Below the pieces are notes generated by a model, which worked only from the letters and a program-made list of their open reading frames with translations, did not search any database and was not told the origin of the DNA. From the NCBI RefSeq assembly GCF_014256275.1, contig NZ_JACCFE010000002.1, forward strand, positions 1,178,001 to 1,242,000: a DNA stretch of 64,000 nucleotides. The letters are read 5' to 3'. The stretch is from Rhodococcus sp. 4CII (GTDB taxonomy: Bacteria; Actinomycetota; Actinomycetes; Mycobacteriales; Mycobacteriaceae). A program made the position numbers and the translations under genes. Positions 25,199 to 35,413 of this stretch are shown here, in pieces (positions within the stretch are counted from its first letter, which is position 1; every line of letters starts with the position of its first letter).

Positions 25199-26023
25199 AT
25201 GGCCATCGACCCCCCTACTCCCCGGGCGGGATCGCGGTTCCTCGACGCGTTCCTGCAATCACCGTTCGCCGGCCTGGCGCCGTGGATCGTGATGTCGCTG
25301 CTGTCCGGCCCCGGCCGGTTCGAGCAATCGGTCGCGACCGCGCTCGGGTTGTCGATCCTGTTCCTGATACTCGGCCACCGCCGCGGCGGAAGCCTCAAAC
25401 CCCTCGAAGTGTTCGACATCGTCTATTTCGGCGCCCTCGCCGCAATCGGACTGTTCGCGTCCGACAACCTGATCACGTGGCTGGAGAAGTGGTCGGGCGA
25501 GATGTCGAGCCTCGCGCTGGTCGCGTTCGCGTTCGGCTCGCTGTTGCTGCGCAATCCGTTCACGCTGCCGTATGCGAAAGAGACCACACCTGAGGAGTAT
25601 TGGACCTCACCACTGTTCCTCAGGGTCAACCAGCTCATCACACTGGTGTGGGCGCTGTCGTTCACGGTGTCCGCGGTGGCCGGACTGTTCGGCGATGTGG
25701 TCCTCGATCAACCGGACAATTTCTGGACGGGCTGGATCATCCCGATCGGGGCATTGCTGTTCGCGTTGTCGTTCACCGAGTGGTATCCGGACGTGGCGAG
25801 CGCGCAGGCGCCGCGGGAGCCGGGCGAACCGGAAGAGGTGGCACCGCCCCTCGTCAAGCTGTTCGATTTCCTGCCGCCGTTCGTGATCGGTGTGGGGATC
25901 GCGATGCTCGTCACCGACAACGACCCCGACTGGCTGGGCATCACCCTGATCGTGGTCGGCGCCGTCGGCACCGCCGCGCTGCGACGCGCGGATGCACGCA
26001 GCCGGAGCAGTTCGGCCGCGTGA
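25199..26023 (+). CDS. Conserved integral membrane protein of unknown function
   Basis: This 274-residue protein has six or seven hydrophobic segments: about 18-35 (SPFAGLAPWIVMSLL), 45-58, 72-90, 105-120, 140-160, 178-195 and two near 230-260. It has no catalytic motif. TEWYPDVASAQAPREPGEPEE is a cytosolic Pro/Glu-rich loop. Related unnamed membrane proteins are common in actinobacteria. The ATG at 25199 has AAGGAG upstream; the track-level extension upstream lacks coding character. The function is not inferred. Confidence 0.75.
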   Translation: MAIDPPTPRAGSRFLDAFLQSPFAGLAPWIVMSLLSGPGRFEQSVATALGLSILFLILGHRRGGSLKPLEVFDIVYFGALAAIGLFASDNLITWLEKWSGEMSSLALVAFAFGSLLLRNPFTLPYAKETTPEEYWTSPLFLRVNQLITLVWALSFTVSAVAGLFGDVVLDQPDNFWTGWIIPIGALLFALSFTEWYPDVASAQAPREPGEPEEVAPPLVKLFDFLPPFVIGVGIAMLVTDNDPDWLGITLIVVGAVGTAALRRADARSRSSSAA

Positions 26024-26062
26024 GGCAAAACGTCACTGATCGGATCACCGGCTACTAGCCTG

Positions 26063-26080
26063 ATGTGACTGACGTCACAT
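26063..26080 (+). promoter_or_regulatory. CRP/GlxR-type palindrome upstream of the acyl-CoA synthetase
   Basis: ATGTGACTGACGTCACAT is an 18-bp palindrome (7-bp arms) containing a perfect TGTGA-N6-TCACA site. It sits 15 bp before the ATG, close to the expected transcription start, so binding there would repress. A similar site precedes the AMP-ligase gene at 52561. Confidence 0.6.
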
Positions 26081-26095
26081 ATGAGAGGTGGGCGC

Positions 26096-27658
26096 ATGTC
26101 GGACGCCGACAACGAGATCATCTTCGACCGCCTCGCGCACTGGGCGCAGGTCCGGCCGGACGACGTCGCCGTGCAGTTCCAGGGCACCGAATACACGTGG
26201 TCCGGTTGGCGCGACCGGATCCTGCACATCGCGGGGGCCCTGGCGGAAGGCGGAATCGGGCAGGGTGACACGGTCGCGTTCGTCGACAAGAACCACCTGT
26301 CGTGCCTCGAGGTCACCTACGCCGCCTCGCTTCTCGGCGCGGCCGCCGCGGTGCCGAACTGGCGACTGGCCGGCGAGGAACTCGACTACGTGATCAACGA
26401 TTCCCGAGCGCGGATCCTGTTCGTAGGCAACGAGTTCCTACAACAGGTCATGGCGCTCCGCGATCGACTGACGGGCATCGAGCAGATCGTCACCGTCGGC
26501 GGGGAGCACGACGAATTCGAGCCGTGGCTCGCCGAGACGTCCGCGCCGGCGTCGGTGCCGCAGGTGGCCGCCGATTCCACCGCCCTGATCCTCTACAGCT
26601 CGGGAACCACCGGCAGGCCCAAAGGCGTTCAGCTGACCCATCGCAACCTGATCGCGCACAGCAACGCCGTGCTCGACATCCTGCCAGCGCGCCACGACGA
26701 CTGCCTCCTCGTCGCGATGCCGCTGTTCCACGTCGGCGGGAGTTGCTACGCCATCATGGGCGTCCACGCCGGCGCCCGCTGCCACTTCACCCGGGAGGCC
26801 GACGCACCGTCCCTGTTCGCCGGTCTCGCGGCAGGGGCGAACATCGCGTTCCTCGTGCCGCCGGTGATCGCGGGAGTGCTCGCGGCAGGAGAGCAGGCGG
26901 TGGCGGCGTTCGGTGCGCTGCATCGCATCACGTACGGCGCCGCGCCGATGCCGTTGCCGCTACTACGCAGCGCGCTCGCCGCGTGGCCGGAGACGGAGTT
27001 CGTCCAGGTCTACGGAATGACCGAGTGCGCGGGTGTCGTCACCGCACTGCTGCCGGAGGTCCACCGCGACCACGCGCAGGAGGCGAGGATGGCGTCGGCC
27101 GGGCGGCCCATCCCCGGGGTCGAGATGCGCATCGTGGACCCGGCCACCGCCGAGGACGTCGCCCCCGGCGCGACCGGGGAACTGTGGTGGCGGACGGCAC
27201 AGCGCACACCCGGGTACCTCGGCAAGCCCGACGCGACGGCGGAGGCCGTGACCGCCGACGGCTGGTTGCGGAGCGGCGACATGGGTCGTGCCGATGCCGA
27301 CGGTTTCGTGTTCATCGAGGATCGGCTGAAAGACATGATCATCACCGGCGGTGAGAACGTCTACTCACCCGAGATCGAACGGGTGCTCGTCGAACACCCG
27401 GCGGTGGCGGAGGTGGCCGTGATCGGGGTGCCGGACGACCACTGGGGCGAGACCGTGAAGGCAGTCGTGGTGCCGGTGACGGGGACGAGTGTCGAGCCGG
27501 ACGAATTGATCCATTACACCCGTCAGCGTCTGGCGAAGTTCAAGTGCCCGACGACGGTCGATGTCGTCGACCTCCTGCCCCGCAACCCGACGGGCAAGAT
27601 CCTCAAGCGGGAACTGCGCGCGCAGTACTGGAAGGACCGCACCCACAAGCTTGTGTGA
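26096..27658 (+). CDS. Acyl-CoA synthetase (ANL superfamily)
   Basis: This 520-residue AMP-forming ligase has AMP motif ALILYSSGTTGRPKGVQLTH (about 160-180), QVYGMTECAG, the A8 hinge GWLRSGDMGRADADGFVFIEDRLKDMI and the catalytic Lys in RNPTGKILKREL. The type is the medium/long-chain fatty acid or aromatic acid CoA ligase family. It activates a carboxylate through an adenylate and then forms the thioester. The ATG at 26096 (AGAGGTG upstream) is preferred. A CRP-like palindrome overlaps its promoter. YchJ follows 20 bp downstream on the same strand. Confidence 0.88.
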   Translation: MSDADNEIIFDRLAHWAQVRPDDVAVQFQGTEYTWSGWRDRILHIAGALAEGGIGQGDTVAFVDKNHLSCLEVTYAASLLGAAAAVPNWRLAGEELDYVINDSRARILFVGNEFLQQVMALRDRLTGIEQIVTVGGEHDEFEPWLAETSAPASVPQVAADSTALILYSSGTTGRPKGVQLTHRNLIAHSNAVLDILPARHDDCLLVAMPLFHVGGSCYAIMGVHAGARCHFTREADAPSLFAGLAAGANIAFLVPPVIAGVLAAGEQAVAAFGALHRITYGAAPMPLPLLRSALAAWPETEFVQVYGMTECAGVVTALLPEVHRDHAQEARMASAGRPIPGVEMRIVDPATAEDVAPGATGELWWRTAQRTPGYLGKPDATAEAVTADGWLRSGDMGRADADGFVFIEDRLKDMIITGGENVYSPEIERVLVEHPAVAEVAVIGVPDDHWGETVKAVVVPVTGTSVEPDELIHYTRQRLAKFKCPTTVDVVDLLPRNPTGKILKRELRAQYWKDRTHKLV

Positions 27659-27678
27659 GGGGCGTCCATACTGGGACG

Positions 27679-28083
27679 GTGACCGCTCGATGCCCCTGCC
27701 TGCTCGGTGAACCGTACGACGAGTGCTGCGGGAGGTATCACCGCGGAGAGTCGCAGGCTCCCACGGCCGAACGTCTCATGCGATCGCGGTTCAGCGCGTT
27801 TGCCGTGATGGATGCCGACTACCTCCTCGCGACGTGGCATCCGAGCACCCGGCCCGGGAGTCTCGACCTCGACCCCGATCAGCGGTGGACGCGCCTGGAC
27901 ATCCTGGGCACGAGCGACGGCGGCCTGCTCGACACCACGGGCACCGTCGAGTTCCGCGCGCACTACGTACTGGACGGCCGCCGCGAATCGCTGCACGAGA
28001 ACAGTCGATTCGTCCGGGTCGACGGCGACTGGCTGTACCTGGACGCGATCGCGACGCCACGCCCGGGGCTCCCCCGACTCTGA
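27679..28083 (+). CDS. YchJ-family SEC-C motif protein
   Basis: This 134-residue protein begins with a zinc-binding SEC-C-like motif C-P-C-(x)7-Y-x2-C-C (ARCPCLLGEPYDECCGRYH), followed by a snoaL/NTF2-like body (MRSRFSAFAVMDADYLLATWHPSTRP). This is the YchJ (UPF0225) architecture; the molecular role is unknown. The start is GTG at 27679, 20 bp after the acyl-CoA synthetase stop. An upstream in-frame extension inside the previous gene is not coding. The lipoprotein gene follows after 24 bp. Confidence 0.83.
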   Translation: MTARCPCLLGEPYDECCGRYHRGESQAPTAERLMRSRFSAFAVMDADYLLATWHPSTRPGSLDLDPDQRWTRLDILGTSDGGLLDTTGTVEFRAHYVLDGRRESLHENSRFVRVDGDWLYLDAIATPRPGLPRL

Positions 28084-28107
28084 TCGGCTCCGGCCTACGA
28101 TCGAAGC

Positions 28108-28710
28108 ATGATCAACCACCGGATCGGTCCCGTCGCCGTGTTCGCCGCCTGCTCACTGGCCCTGACGCTCACCGGATGCTCGGGGTCGAACTCCGCCAGC
28201 AGTGCGGCGGCGACATCACCGACCGCAGCGGCCATCACGAGCAGCGCCCTCGAACCCGATTCGGCGCCGATCCCGACCGACGCCTCGCCGAAATCGTCCG
28301 CAGCGTCCGACTCGGCCAAGCTCACGGTCACCGACGTCCGCGTCGGCGAGCACGAGGGATTCGACCGCGTGGTGTACGAACTCGGCGGCAAGGGCACGCC
28401 GGGCTGGCGGGTCCAGTACGTGGACGCGGCGGTCCAGGACGGCAGCGGCAAGACGATTCCGGTGTCGGGCAACGGCATCCTGCAGGTGCAGATCGACGGG
28501 TCGGCGTACCCGTTCGACAGTGACGTCGAGGGATACTCGGGTCCCGACCCGGTGCCAGGGGTTCCCGGCGGAACGGTGACCGAGGTCAACGGCGCGCTCG
28601 TGTTCGAAGGCGTCACGCAGTCGTTCATCGGCGTCACGCAGCCGGGTCGCCCGTTCACGGTGTCGGCTCTCTCCGGTCCGACCCGGGTGGTCGTCGACGT
28701 CGCGAAATAG
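28108..28710 (+). CDS. Secreted lipoprotein with AMIN-like domain
   Basis: This 200-residue protein has a lipoprotein signal peptide ending in LTLTGC24, so Cys24 would be lipidated. A Ser/Ala/Pro linker (about 25-70) precedes a C-terminal beta-rich domain: LTVTDVRVGEHEGFDRVVYE, GWRVQYVDAAV and GPTRVVVDVA. This fits the AMIN-like fold seen in actinobacterial surface lipoproteins; the role is probably cell-wall binding. The start is ATG at 28108. A MerR-type promoter for the next gene begins 18 bp after its stop. Confidence 0.8.
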   Translation: MINHRIGPVAVFAACSLALTLTGCSGSNSASSAAATSPTAAAITSSALEPDSAPIPTDASPKSSAASDSAKLTVTDVRVGEHEGFDRVVYELGGKGTPGWRVQYVDAAVQDGSGKTIPVSGNGILQVQIDGSAYPFDSDVEGYSGPDPVPGVPGGTVTEVNGALVFEGVTQSFIGVTQPGRPFTVSALSGPTRVVVDVAK

Positions 28711-28727
28711 TCACCCGCGCCCGCGGC

Positions 28728-28758
28728 TTGACCTCGAGTTAAGTCGAGGTTCTACCGT
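28728..28758 (+). promoter_or_regulatory. MerR/SoxR-type promoter with 19-bp spacer
   Basis: A -35 TTGACC (28728-28733) and a -10-like TACCGT (28753-28758) are separated by 19 bp. The spacer region holds the dyad CCTCGAGTTAAGTCGAGG (28732-28749; 8 of 9 pairs). This is the architecture activated by DNA-twisting MerR-family regulators such as SoxR. It lies 52 bp upstream of the ABC exporter ATG. No merR gene is in the window. Confidence 0.7.
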
Positions 28759-28810
28759 CGTGTCATACCCCGGCTCTACCGTGGGGGGATAGCGACAGGA
28801 GGCCGCTGGC

Positions 28811-30709
28811 ATGAGCATGGAAGTCACGGCGTGGAACGCGATGTACAACGCGATGCACGCCCAAGAGGATCGTCGACCCTTCTCCCGTACGACGTTGCGG
28901 CGGATAGCCCGGTTCGCCCTGCCCCACCGTCGCAGCCTCGGGTGGTATCTGCTGCTCAGCGTCGTCACGGCCGCGCTGGCAGTCGCAACCCCGGTACTGG
29001 CGGGACGTGTCGTCAACGCCATCGTCGGCGGCGACGCGGTCTCCGTCGTCGTGCGTCTCGCAGCGCTCATCGCGGTCATCGCCGTACTCGAATCCGCCCT
29101 CGCCCTGTGGACACGGTGGCTGTCCGCGAGCATCGGCGAGAACCTGATCCTCGATCTGCGGACCGCCGTGTTCGACCACGTGCAGAAGATGCCGATCGCC
29201 TTCTTCACCCGCACGCGCACCGGCGCGCTGGTCAGTCGCCTCAACAACGACGTGATCGGTGCGCAGCGCGCGTTCAGCGACACCCTGTCGGGGGTGGTGT
29301 CCAACCTCGTCACGCTGGGCATCACGCTCATCGTGATGGTCGGGATCTCCTGGCAGATCACCCTGTGCGCTCTGCTGTTGTTGCCGATCTTCGTCCTGCC
29401 CGCCCGCCGGATGGGCGCACGACTCGCGCAACTCAATCGTGAGGCAGCCAACCACAACTCGGTGATGAGCACTCAGATGACCGAGCGGTTCTCGGCGCCG
29501 GGCGCCACCCTCGTCAAGCTGTTCGGCCGGCCCTCCGAGGAGTCCGCGGAATTCGCGGTGCGTGCCCGCCGAGTGCGAAACATCGGTGTCCGCACGGCGA
29601 TGCTGCAGTCGGTGTTCGTCACCGCACTCACTCTCGTGTCGGCGCTCGCTCTGGCGCTCGTCTACGGACTGGGCGGGTTCTACGCACTGCGCGGACAACT
29701 CGACGCGGGCGCCGTCGTCGCGATGGCGATGTTGCTGACCCGGTTGTACTCCCCCCTCACCGCACTTGCCAGCGCACGCATGGACGTGATGAGCGCGCTG
29801 GTGAGCTTCGAGCGCGTCTTCGAGGTCCTCGACCTGACACCATTGATCGCGGAGAAACCCGACGCGGTCGCGGTGCCCGAGGGCCCGGTGTCGGTGGAAT
29901 TCGACTCCGTGGAGTTCGCGTATCCCTCGGCCGACAAGGTGTCGCTGGCGTCGCTCGAGGAGGTCGCAACCCTCGACACCCGTGGCGGCGTCGACGTGCT
30001 GCACCGGCTGTCGTTCCGCGCCGAACCCGGACAGATGATCGCGCTGGTGGGGTCGTCCGGGGCCGGGAAATCCACCATCGCCCAGCTGGTTCCCCGGCTG
30101 TACGACGCCGACGCGGGCGCGGTGCGACTCGGCGGGGTCGACGTGCGGGACCTGACCGCCGACTCCGTGCGCGCCACCGTCGGCATGGTGACACAGGACG
30201 GCCACCTCTTCCACGACACCGTGCGGGCCAACCTCCTGCTGGCCCGGCCCGGCGCCACGCAGGCGGACCTCGACGAGGTCCTGGAGCGGGCGCGGCTCAC
30301 CGAACTGGTCGCCGCCCTGCCCGACGGCCTCGACACGGTGGTCGGCGAACGCGGCTATCGACTGTCCGGTGGAGAACGTCAGCGGCTGACCATCGCGCGG
30401 CTCCTGCTCGCGCATCCGCGGGTCGTCATCCTCGACGAGGCCACGGCGCACCTCGATTCCACCTCCGAGGCCGCCGTCCAGGAAGCGCTCGGGGAGGCGC
30501 TCGCAGGCCGGACGGCGGTGGTGATCGCCCACCGGTTGTCGACCGTCCGCGCGGCCGATCTGATCCTCGTCGTCGAGTCCGGGCGCATCGTCGAACGGGG
30601 CACCCACACCGAACTGCTCGCCGCGGGCGGCCGGTACGAGGAGCTGTACCGCACTCAGTTCGACACGGGCACGGTGTCGTCCCCGGCTCTCACCGAGGTT
30701 CTCCGGTGA
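28811..30709 (+). CDS. ABC exporter, fused membrane and ATPase domains
   Basis: This 632-residue half-transporter has a type I exporter membrane domain of six helices (about 40-330, SLGWYLLLSVVTAALAVATP onward). The ATPase domain follows, with Walker A ALVGSSGAGKSTIAQL (about 413-428), signature LSGGERQRLTIARLLL, Walker B VVILDEATAHLDS and H-loop VVIAHRLSTV. It probably works as a dimer exporting drugs or lipids. AGGAGG precedes the ATG at 28811. The MerR-type promoter upstream suggests induction by a toxic or redox-active compound. Its last 20 bp overlap mak on the opposite strand. Confidence 0.88.
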   Translation: MSMEVTAWNAMYNAMHAQEDRRPFSRTTLRRIARFALPHRRSLGWYLLLSVVTAALAVATPVLAGRVVNAIVGGDAVSVVVRLAALIAVIAVLESALALWTRWLSASIGENLILDLRTAVFDHVQKMPIAFFTRTRTGALVSRLNNDVIGAQRAFSDTLSGVVSNLVTLGITLIVMVGISWQITLCALLLLPIFVLPARRMGARLAQLNREAANHNSVMSTQMTERFSAPGATLVKLFGRPSEESAEFAVRARRVRNIGVRTAMLQSVFVTALTLVSALALALVYGLGGFYALRGQLDAGAVVAMAMLLTRLYSPLTALASARMDVMSALVSFERVFEVLDLTPLIAEKPDAVAVPEGPVSVEFDSVEFAYPSADKVSLASLEEVATLDTRGGVDVLHRLSFRAEPGQMIALVGSSGAGKSTIAQLVPRLYDADAGAVRLGGVDVRDLTADSVRATVGMVTQDGHLFHDTVRANLLLARPGATQADLDEVLERARLTELVAALPDGLDTVVGERGYRLSGGERQRLTIARLLLAHPRVVILDEATAHLDSTSEAAVQEALGEALAGRTAVVIAHRLSTVRAADLILVVESGRIVERGTHTELLAAGGRYEELYRTQFDTGTVSSPALTEVLR

Positions 30710-32089
30710 GTCTGCGAATCGCGGACAGCGGCAGGCCGATCCAACTCGGGCGGTTCCTGAACTCGTACACGGTCTCGTACACCGCCTTGTCCAGTTCGTA
30801 GGCCCGGAGCAGCGCCGCCGCCTCGCGTGGATCGGTGCCCGACACCGAGGCATAGCCCTCGCAGAAGGCGTCGGCGTTGCGCTGGGCCCATTCCCGCGCA
30901 CGGAAGTCCCGCTGCGACGCGGCACCCGTCGCTCCCATCGGCACCGAATCGGCCAGCAGATGGTGAGCGGCGTAGTCGAAGGACCGCAGCATGCCCGCGA
31001 CGTCCCGCAGCGGACTGTCCGGTTCCCGGCGCTCGTCGAGCGTCTTGGCCGGCTCTCCCTCGAAGTCGATGAGCAGCCACCGCTCCGGTGTCCGCAGTAC
31101 CTGACCGAGGTGAAGGTCGCCGTGGATCCGCTGGACGGTGGTAGCGCCCAGCGCTTCCGCCTCGGCGAACGTGTCCCGCACGGCATCGGCCACGTCACCC
31201 AGCTCGGGCACGATCGACGTGGCGGCGTCCAGCCTGCGCGTCATGGCGTCGACGGTCGTCGACGCCACCTGCCGTTCCTCTGCGCCGAGTTCACGCGCCA
31301 GGGTGGCGTGCACCTCGGCGACGGCAGCGCCCATGCGATGGGCCTCGCCGGCGAAGTCGGTTCCCAACTCCGCGGCGTGGAGATCGGCCTCGATCAGGAG
31401 GTCGCGGACGCTGCCGAGAGCCATGCTCCACCCGTCGGCGGAGTTGGCCTCGAAGTCCTGCACCATCGCGAGGGTGGTCAGCACACCGGCCACGTCGGTC
31501 TCCATCCACGCCCGCAGCGTCGCCACGTATTCGCTGCCCGCTTCAGCGAGCGCGAGGTGGAGTTCCACGTCGGGGTTCACACCCGGCGTGACCAGACGGA
31601 AGATCTTCATCAGGAGCTTCTCGCCGAGCACCACCGACGTGTTCGACTGTTCCGCACCGAGCGTCCGGCCGCGGAGCCCCGGCTCGATCACCGTGCCCGG
31701 CACCGTCTTCAACTGCACCGGCCCGGAACCCGTGGCCTCGGCCAGCAGGTCGGCGTACAGCGTGATGACCTCGGCGTCGTGCAGTCCGTCGTACGCGATC
31801 ATGGTGCTCTCCCCGCCGTCCGGCAACGCCCACGGCTCGAGGTCCTCGGGCAGATGACTGCGGAACCCCAGCGGGATCTGGTACACCTGCGGCGGCCCGG
31901 CCTCGAACTCCACCGCCACCAGCAGATGCTCCGCCGAGAATCCGAAGACCGCGGTCAGCGTGTGACGCAGAAGGATCCGCACCGCCGAGATGGTGTTGCC
32001 CTTGGCGGCGAACCACCGCCGGTCCGGCAGCCACTCGGCCAGTTGCCGCTCGAGGGTGGCGTCGGGAATGCGTTCACTGGTGAGTTCGT

Positions 32090-32093
<4 letters not shown>
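30690..32093 (-). CDS. mak: Maltokinase Mak
   Basis: This is a 467-residue aminoglycoside-phosphotransferase-fold kinase. The N-terminal cap begins with LAEWLPDRRWFAAKG, typical of maltokinases. The catalytic Brenner motif is VQRIHGDLHLGQVL and the metal motif is LLIDFEGEPAKTLDERR. It makes maltose 1-phosphate from maltose and ATP, for GlgE-driven alpha-glucan synthesis. Its ATG overlaps the treS stop (ATGA), so the two are coupled; TreS supplies the maltose. glgE is not in the window. It is not fused to TreS, as it is in some other bacteria. Confidence 0.92.
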
Positions 32094-33946
<1,853 letters not shown>

Positions 33947-33992
33947 ACGCACCTCGGTTCGCGACTCGATCCGGGACCGAGGGCATTCCCCG

Positions 33993-34004
33993 GACACTGG
34001 TGTC
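33993..34004. promoter_or_regulatory. GACACTGGTGTC palindrome between treS and the DinB gene
   Basis: A perfect 12-bp palindrome lies 47 bp upstream of the treS ATG. The same half-site recurs as AGTGTC-N12-GACACT at 34095-34118, just before the DinB-like gene. The two could be operators of the 178-bp divergent promoter region, but no regulator is identified. Confidence 0.35.
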
Positions 34005-34124
34005 GATCGTAGGGCGGCCGTGCCCGGACCGCTGGGAAGGCGCGGGGGGTTTCGTCCCGCCCACGAGCCCGACCCTCGCCGATCGAGGACAGTAAGTGTC
34101 CGCTATCCGCGCGACACTGAAGGC

Positions 34125-34661
34125 ATGACCGAGACACCCAGCATCCCGAACCCCATCTCCGACGAGCGCGGACTCCTTCTCCTCATGCTCGACAACCAGC
34201 GCACCGCGTTCCGCAACGCAGTGTCGGGGCTGACCGAGGAGCAGGCCCGCAGCGTGCCCAGTGCCAGCGAGATGAGCCTGTCCTCGCTCGTCAAGCACGT
34301 CATCGACGGCGAAGAAGCGATGACCTCCCGCATCACCGGCACCCCGCGCGGCGGCGAAGATCCGGTGGCCGCGTGGATGGCGGCATGGAACGTCACCGAC
34401 GACGAGACCGTCGACGTTCTCCTCGCCCGTTTCGGCGACGCGCAGCGCGCCACCGAGGCCGCGGTCGCCGCCGAAACCGACCTCGATCGCGACGTTCACC
34501 TGCCTGCCGACGTGGCCCGGTGGATGACGCCGGGGGTCGTGTTCACGGTCCGCTACCTGCTGCTGCACCAGATCGAGGAACTCGCGCGGCACGCCGGTCA
34601 CGCCGACATCATCCGGCAGTCCCTGGACGGCGCACGGGCCGATACGCTCGGGCTCGGGTAA
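34125..34661 (+). CDS. DinB-like (DUF664) putative metalloenzyme
   Basis: This 178-residue four-helix protein has a His in LSSLVKHVIDGEE and two in HQIEELARHAGHADIIRQSL, the usual three-His metal site of the DinB/YfiT fold. Many actinobacterial members are thiol-dependent transferases that use mycothiol, but the substrate here is unknown. The N-terminal DERGLLLLMLDNQRTAFRNAVSGLT fits DUF664 and is named here by its ends, DERGLL to AVSGLT. The ATG at 34125 has GAAGG upstream; extension upstream crosses the promoter region. Confidence 0.78.
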   Translation: MTETPSIPNPISDERGLLLLMLDNQRTAFRNAVSGLTEEQARSVPSASEMSLSSLVKHVIDGEEAMTSRITGTPRGGEDPVAAWMAAWNVTDDETVDVLLARFGDAQRATEAAVAAETDLDRDVHLPADVARWMTPGVVFTVRYLLLHQIEELARHAGHADIIRQSLDGARADTLGLG

Positions 34662-34717
34662 ATTCTCCGTTCGGGCGGCGCTGCAGAGCGGCCCGGACGA
34701 GACAACGAGGAGTTCAG

Positions 34718-35359
34718 GTGGACGGTATGAGCGTGACGCGACGCACGATCGCGGCGGCAACGGTCGGCATCGCGGCGACATTCGGAGTCTCCGGGACGGC
34801 AGCCGCAGACCCGGCCACCCCGGACGTCCCCGGACTCGCCGAACTGCGCACTCAGGCAGACAAGCCGGAAGCGAAGGCCGCGGTGGAGGCGTTGGCCACG
34901 TCGACCGTACTGAGTGACGTCGCCGGGCCGTCCACACCGTTCTTCTACACGGCGCCGACCGTGGGGTGCGGCACCGTCGCCCCGGTCACCCTGACGCTGG
35001 CGTCGGCCACCGCCGGACCCAACGCCGAGGTGAAGGCCAACGAAATCAGCTTCCAGGCGCTGTCCGCCTACCCCGGTGTCGTGCAGTCCTCCGGCCTGAA
35101 CGTCGCGTGGATCAACACCAACACCGGCGCCAGCGGAATCCTGCCGCTCGACGGCGTCACGGAGGGCGGGTACCCGGCGCTGAACAAGGTCGTCGCGACG
35201 GGACCTGGCACGGTCGTGGCATCGATCTTCGGCACCGTCGGCTACACCAGCACGACCTGCTACGTGCTGCCGACCGTCGGTTCGTTCTTCGTCCCCGAAG
35301 AGGGACCGTTGCCGGCCGAGGCGGCACAACCCGCCCCGGCCCCTGCTCCCCCGGCGTAA
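34718..35359 (+). CDS. Secreted protein of unknown function with Pro-rich C-terminus
   Basis: This is a 213-residue exported protein. The signal peptide (SVTRRTIAAATVGIAATFGV) ends near TAAADP and contains Arg-Arg, so Tat export is possible. The mature part is a small beta domain with four Cys-containing or Gly-rich strands (FYTAPTVGCGTVAPVTL, TSTTCYVLPTVG); the two Cys may form a disulfide. The tail is PAPAPAPPA. GTG at 34718 is 5 bp from GAGGAG; an ATG at 34727 is the alternative. Similar secreted proteins occur in rhodococci without assigned function. A strong terminator follows. Confidence 0.75.
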   Translation: MDGMSVTRRTIAAATVGIAATFGVSGTAAADPATPDVPGLAELRTQADKPEAKAAVEALATSTVLSDVAGPSTPFFYTAPTVGCGTVAPVTLTLASATAGPNAEVKANEISFQALSAYPGVVQSSGLNVAWINTNTGASGILPLDGVTEGGYPALNKVVATGPGTVVASIFGTVGYTSTTCYVLPTVGSFFVPEEGPLPAEAAQPAPAPAPPA

Positions 35360-35380
35360 CCGCCGGAGATCACAATTCGG

Positions 35381-35413
35381 AAGGCCGCGCGGGAACTACT
35401 CGCGCGGCCTTTT
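35381..35413. terminator. Rho-independent terminator at the secreted protein/DEAD-box junction
   Basis: AAGGCCGCGCG (35381-35391) and CGCGCGGCCTT (35401-35411) pair over 11 bp with a 9-nt loop, followed by TTTT on the plus strand. It lies 22 bp after the secreted protein stop. The stop codon of the convergent helicase gene (35396-35398) is inside the loop. Confidence 0.85.

Noticed and set aside
28763..31198. An 811-codon minus-strand frame opposite the ABC exporter and the 3' part of mak's region
   Set aside because: The exporter on the plus strand has all ABC motifs; the antisense frame has none and only its last part overlaps genuine mak codons in another frame.
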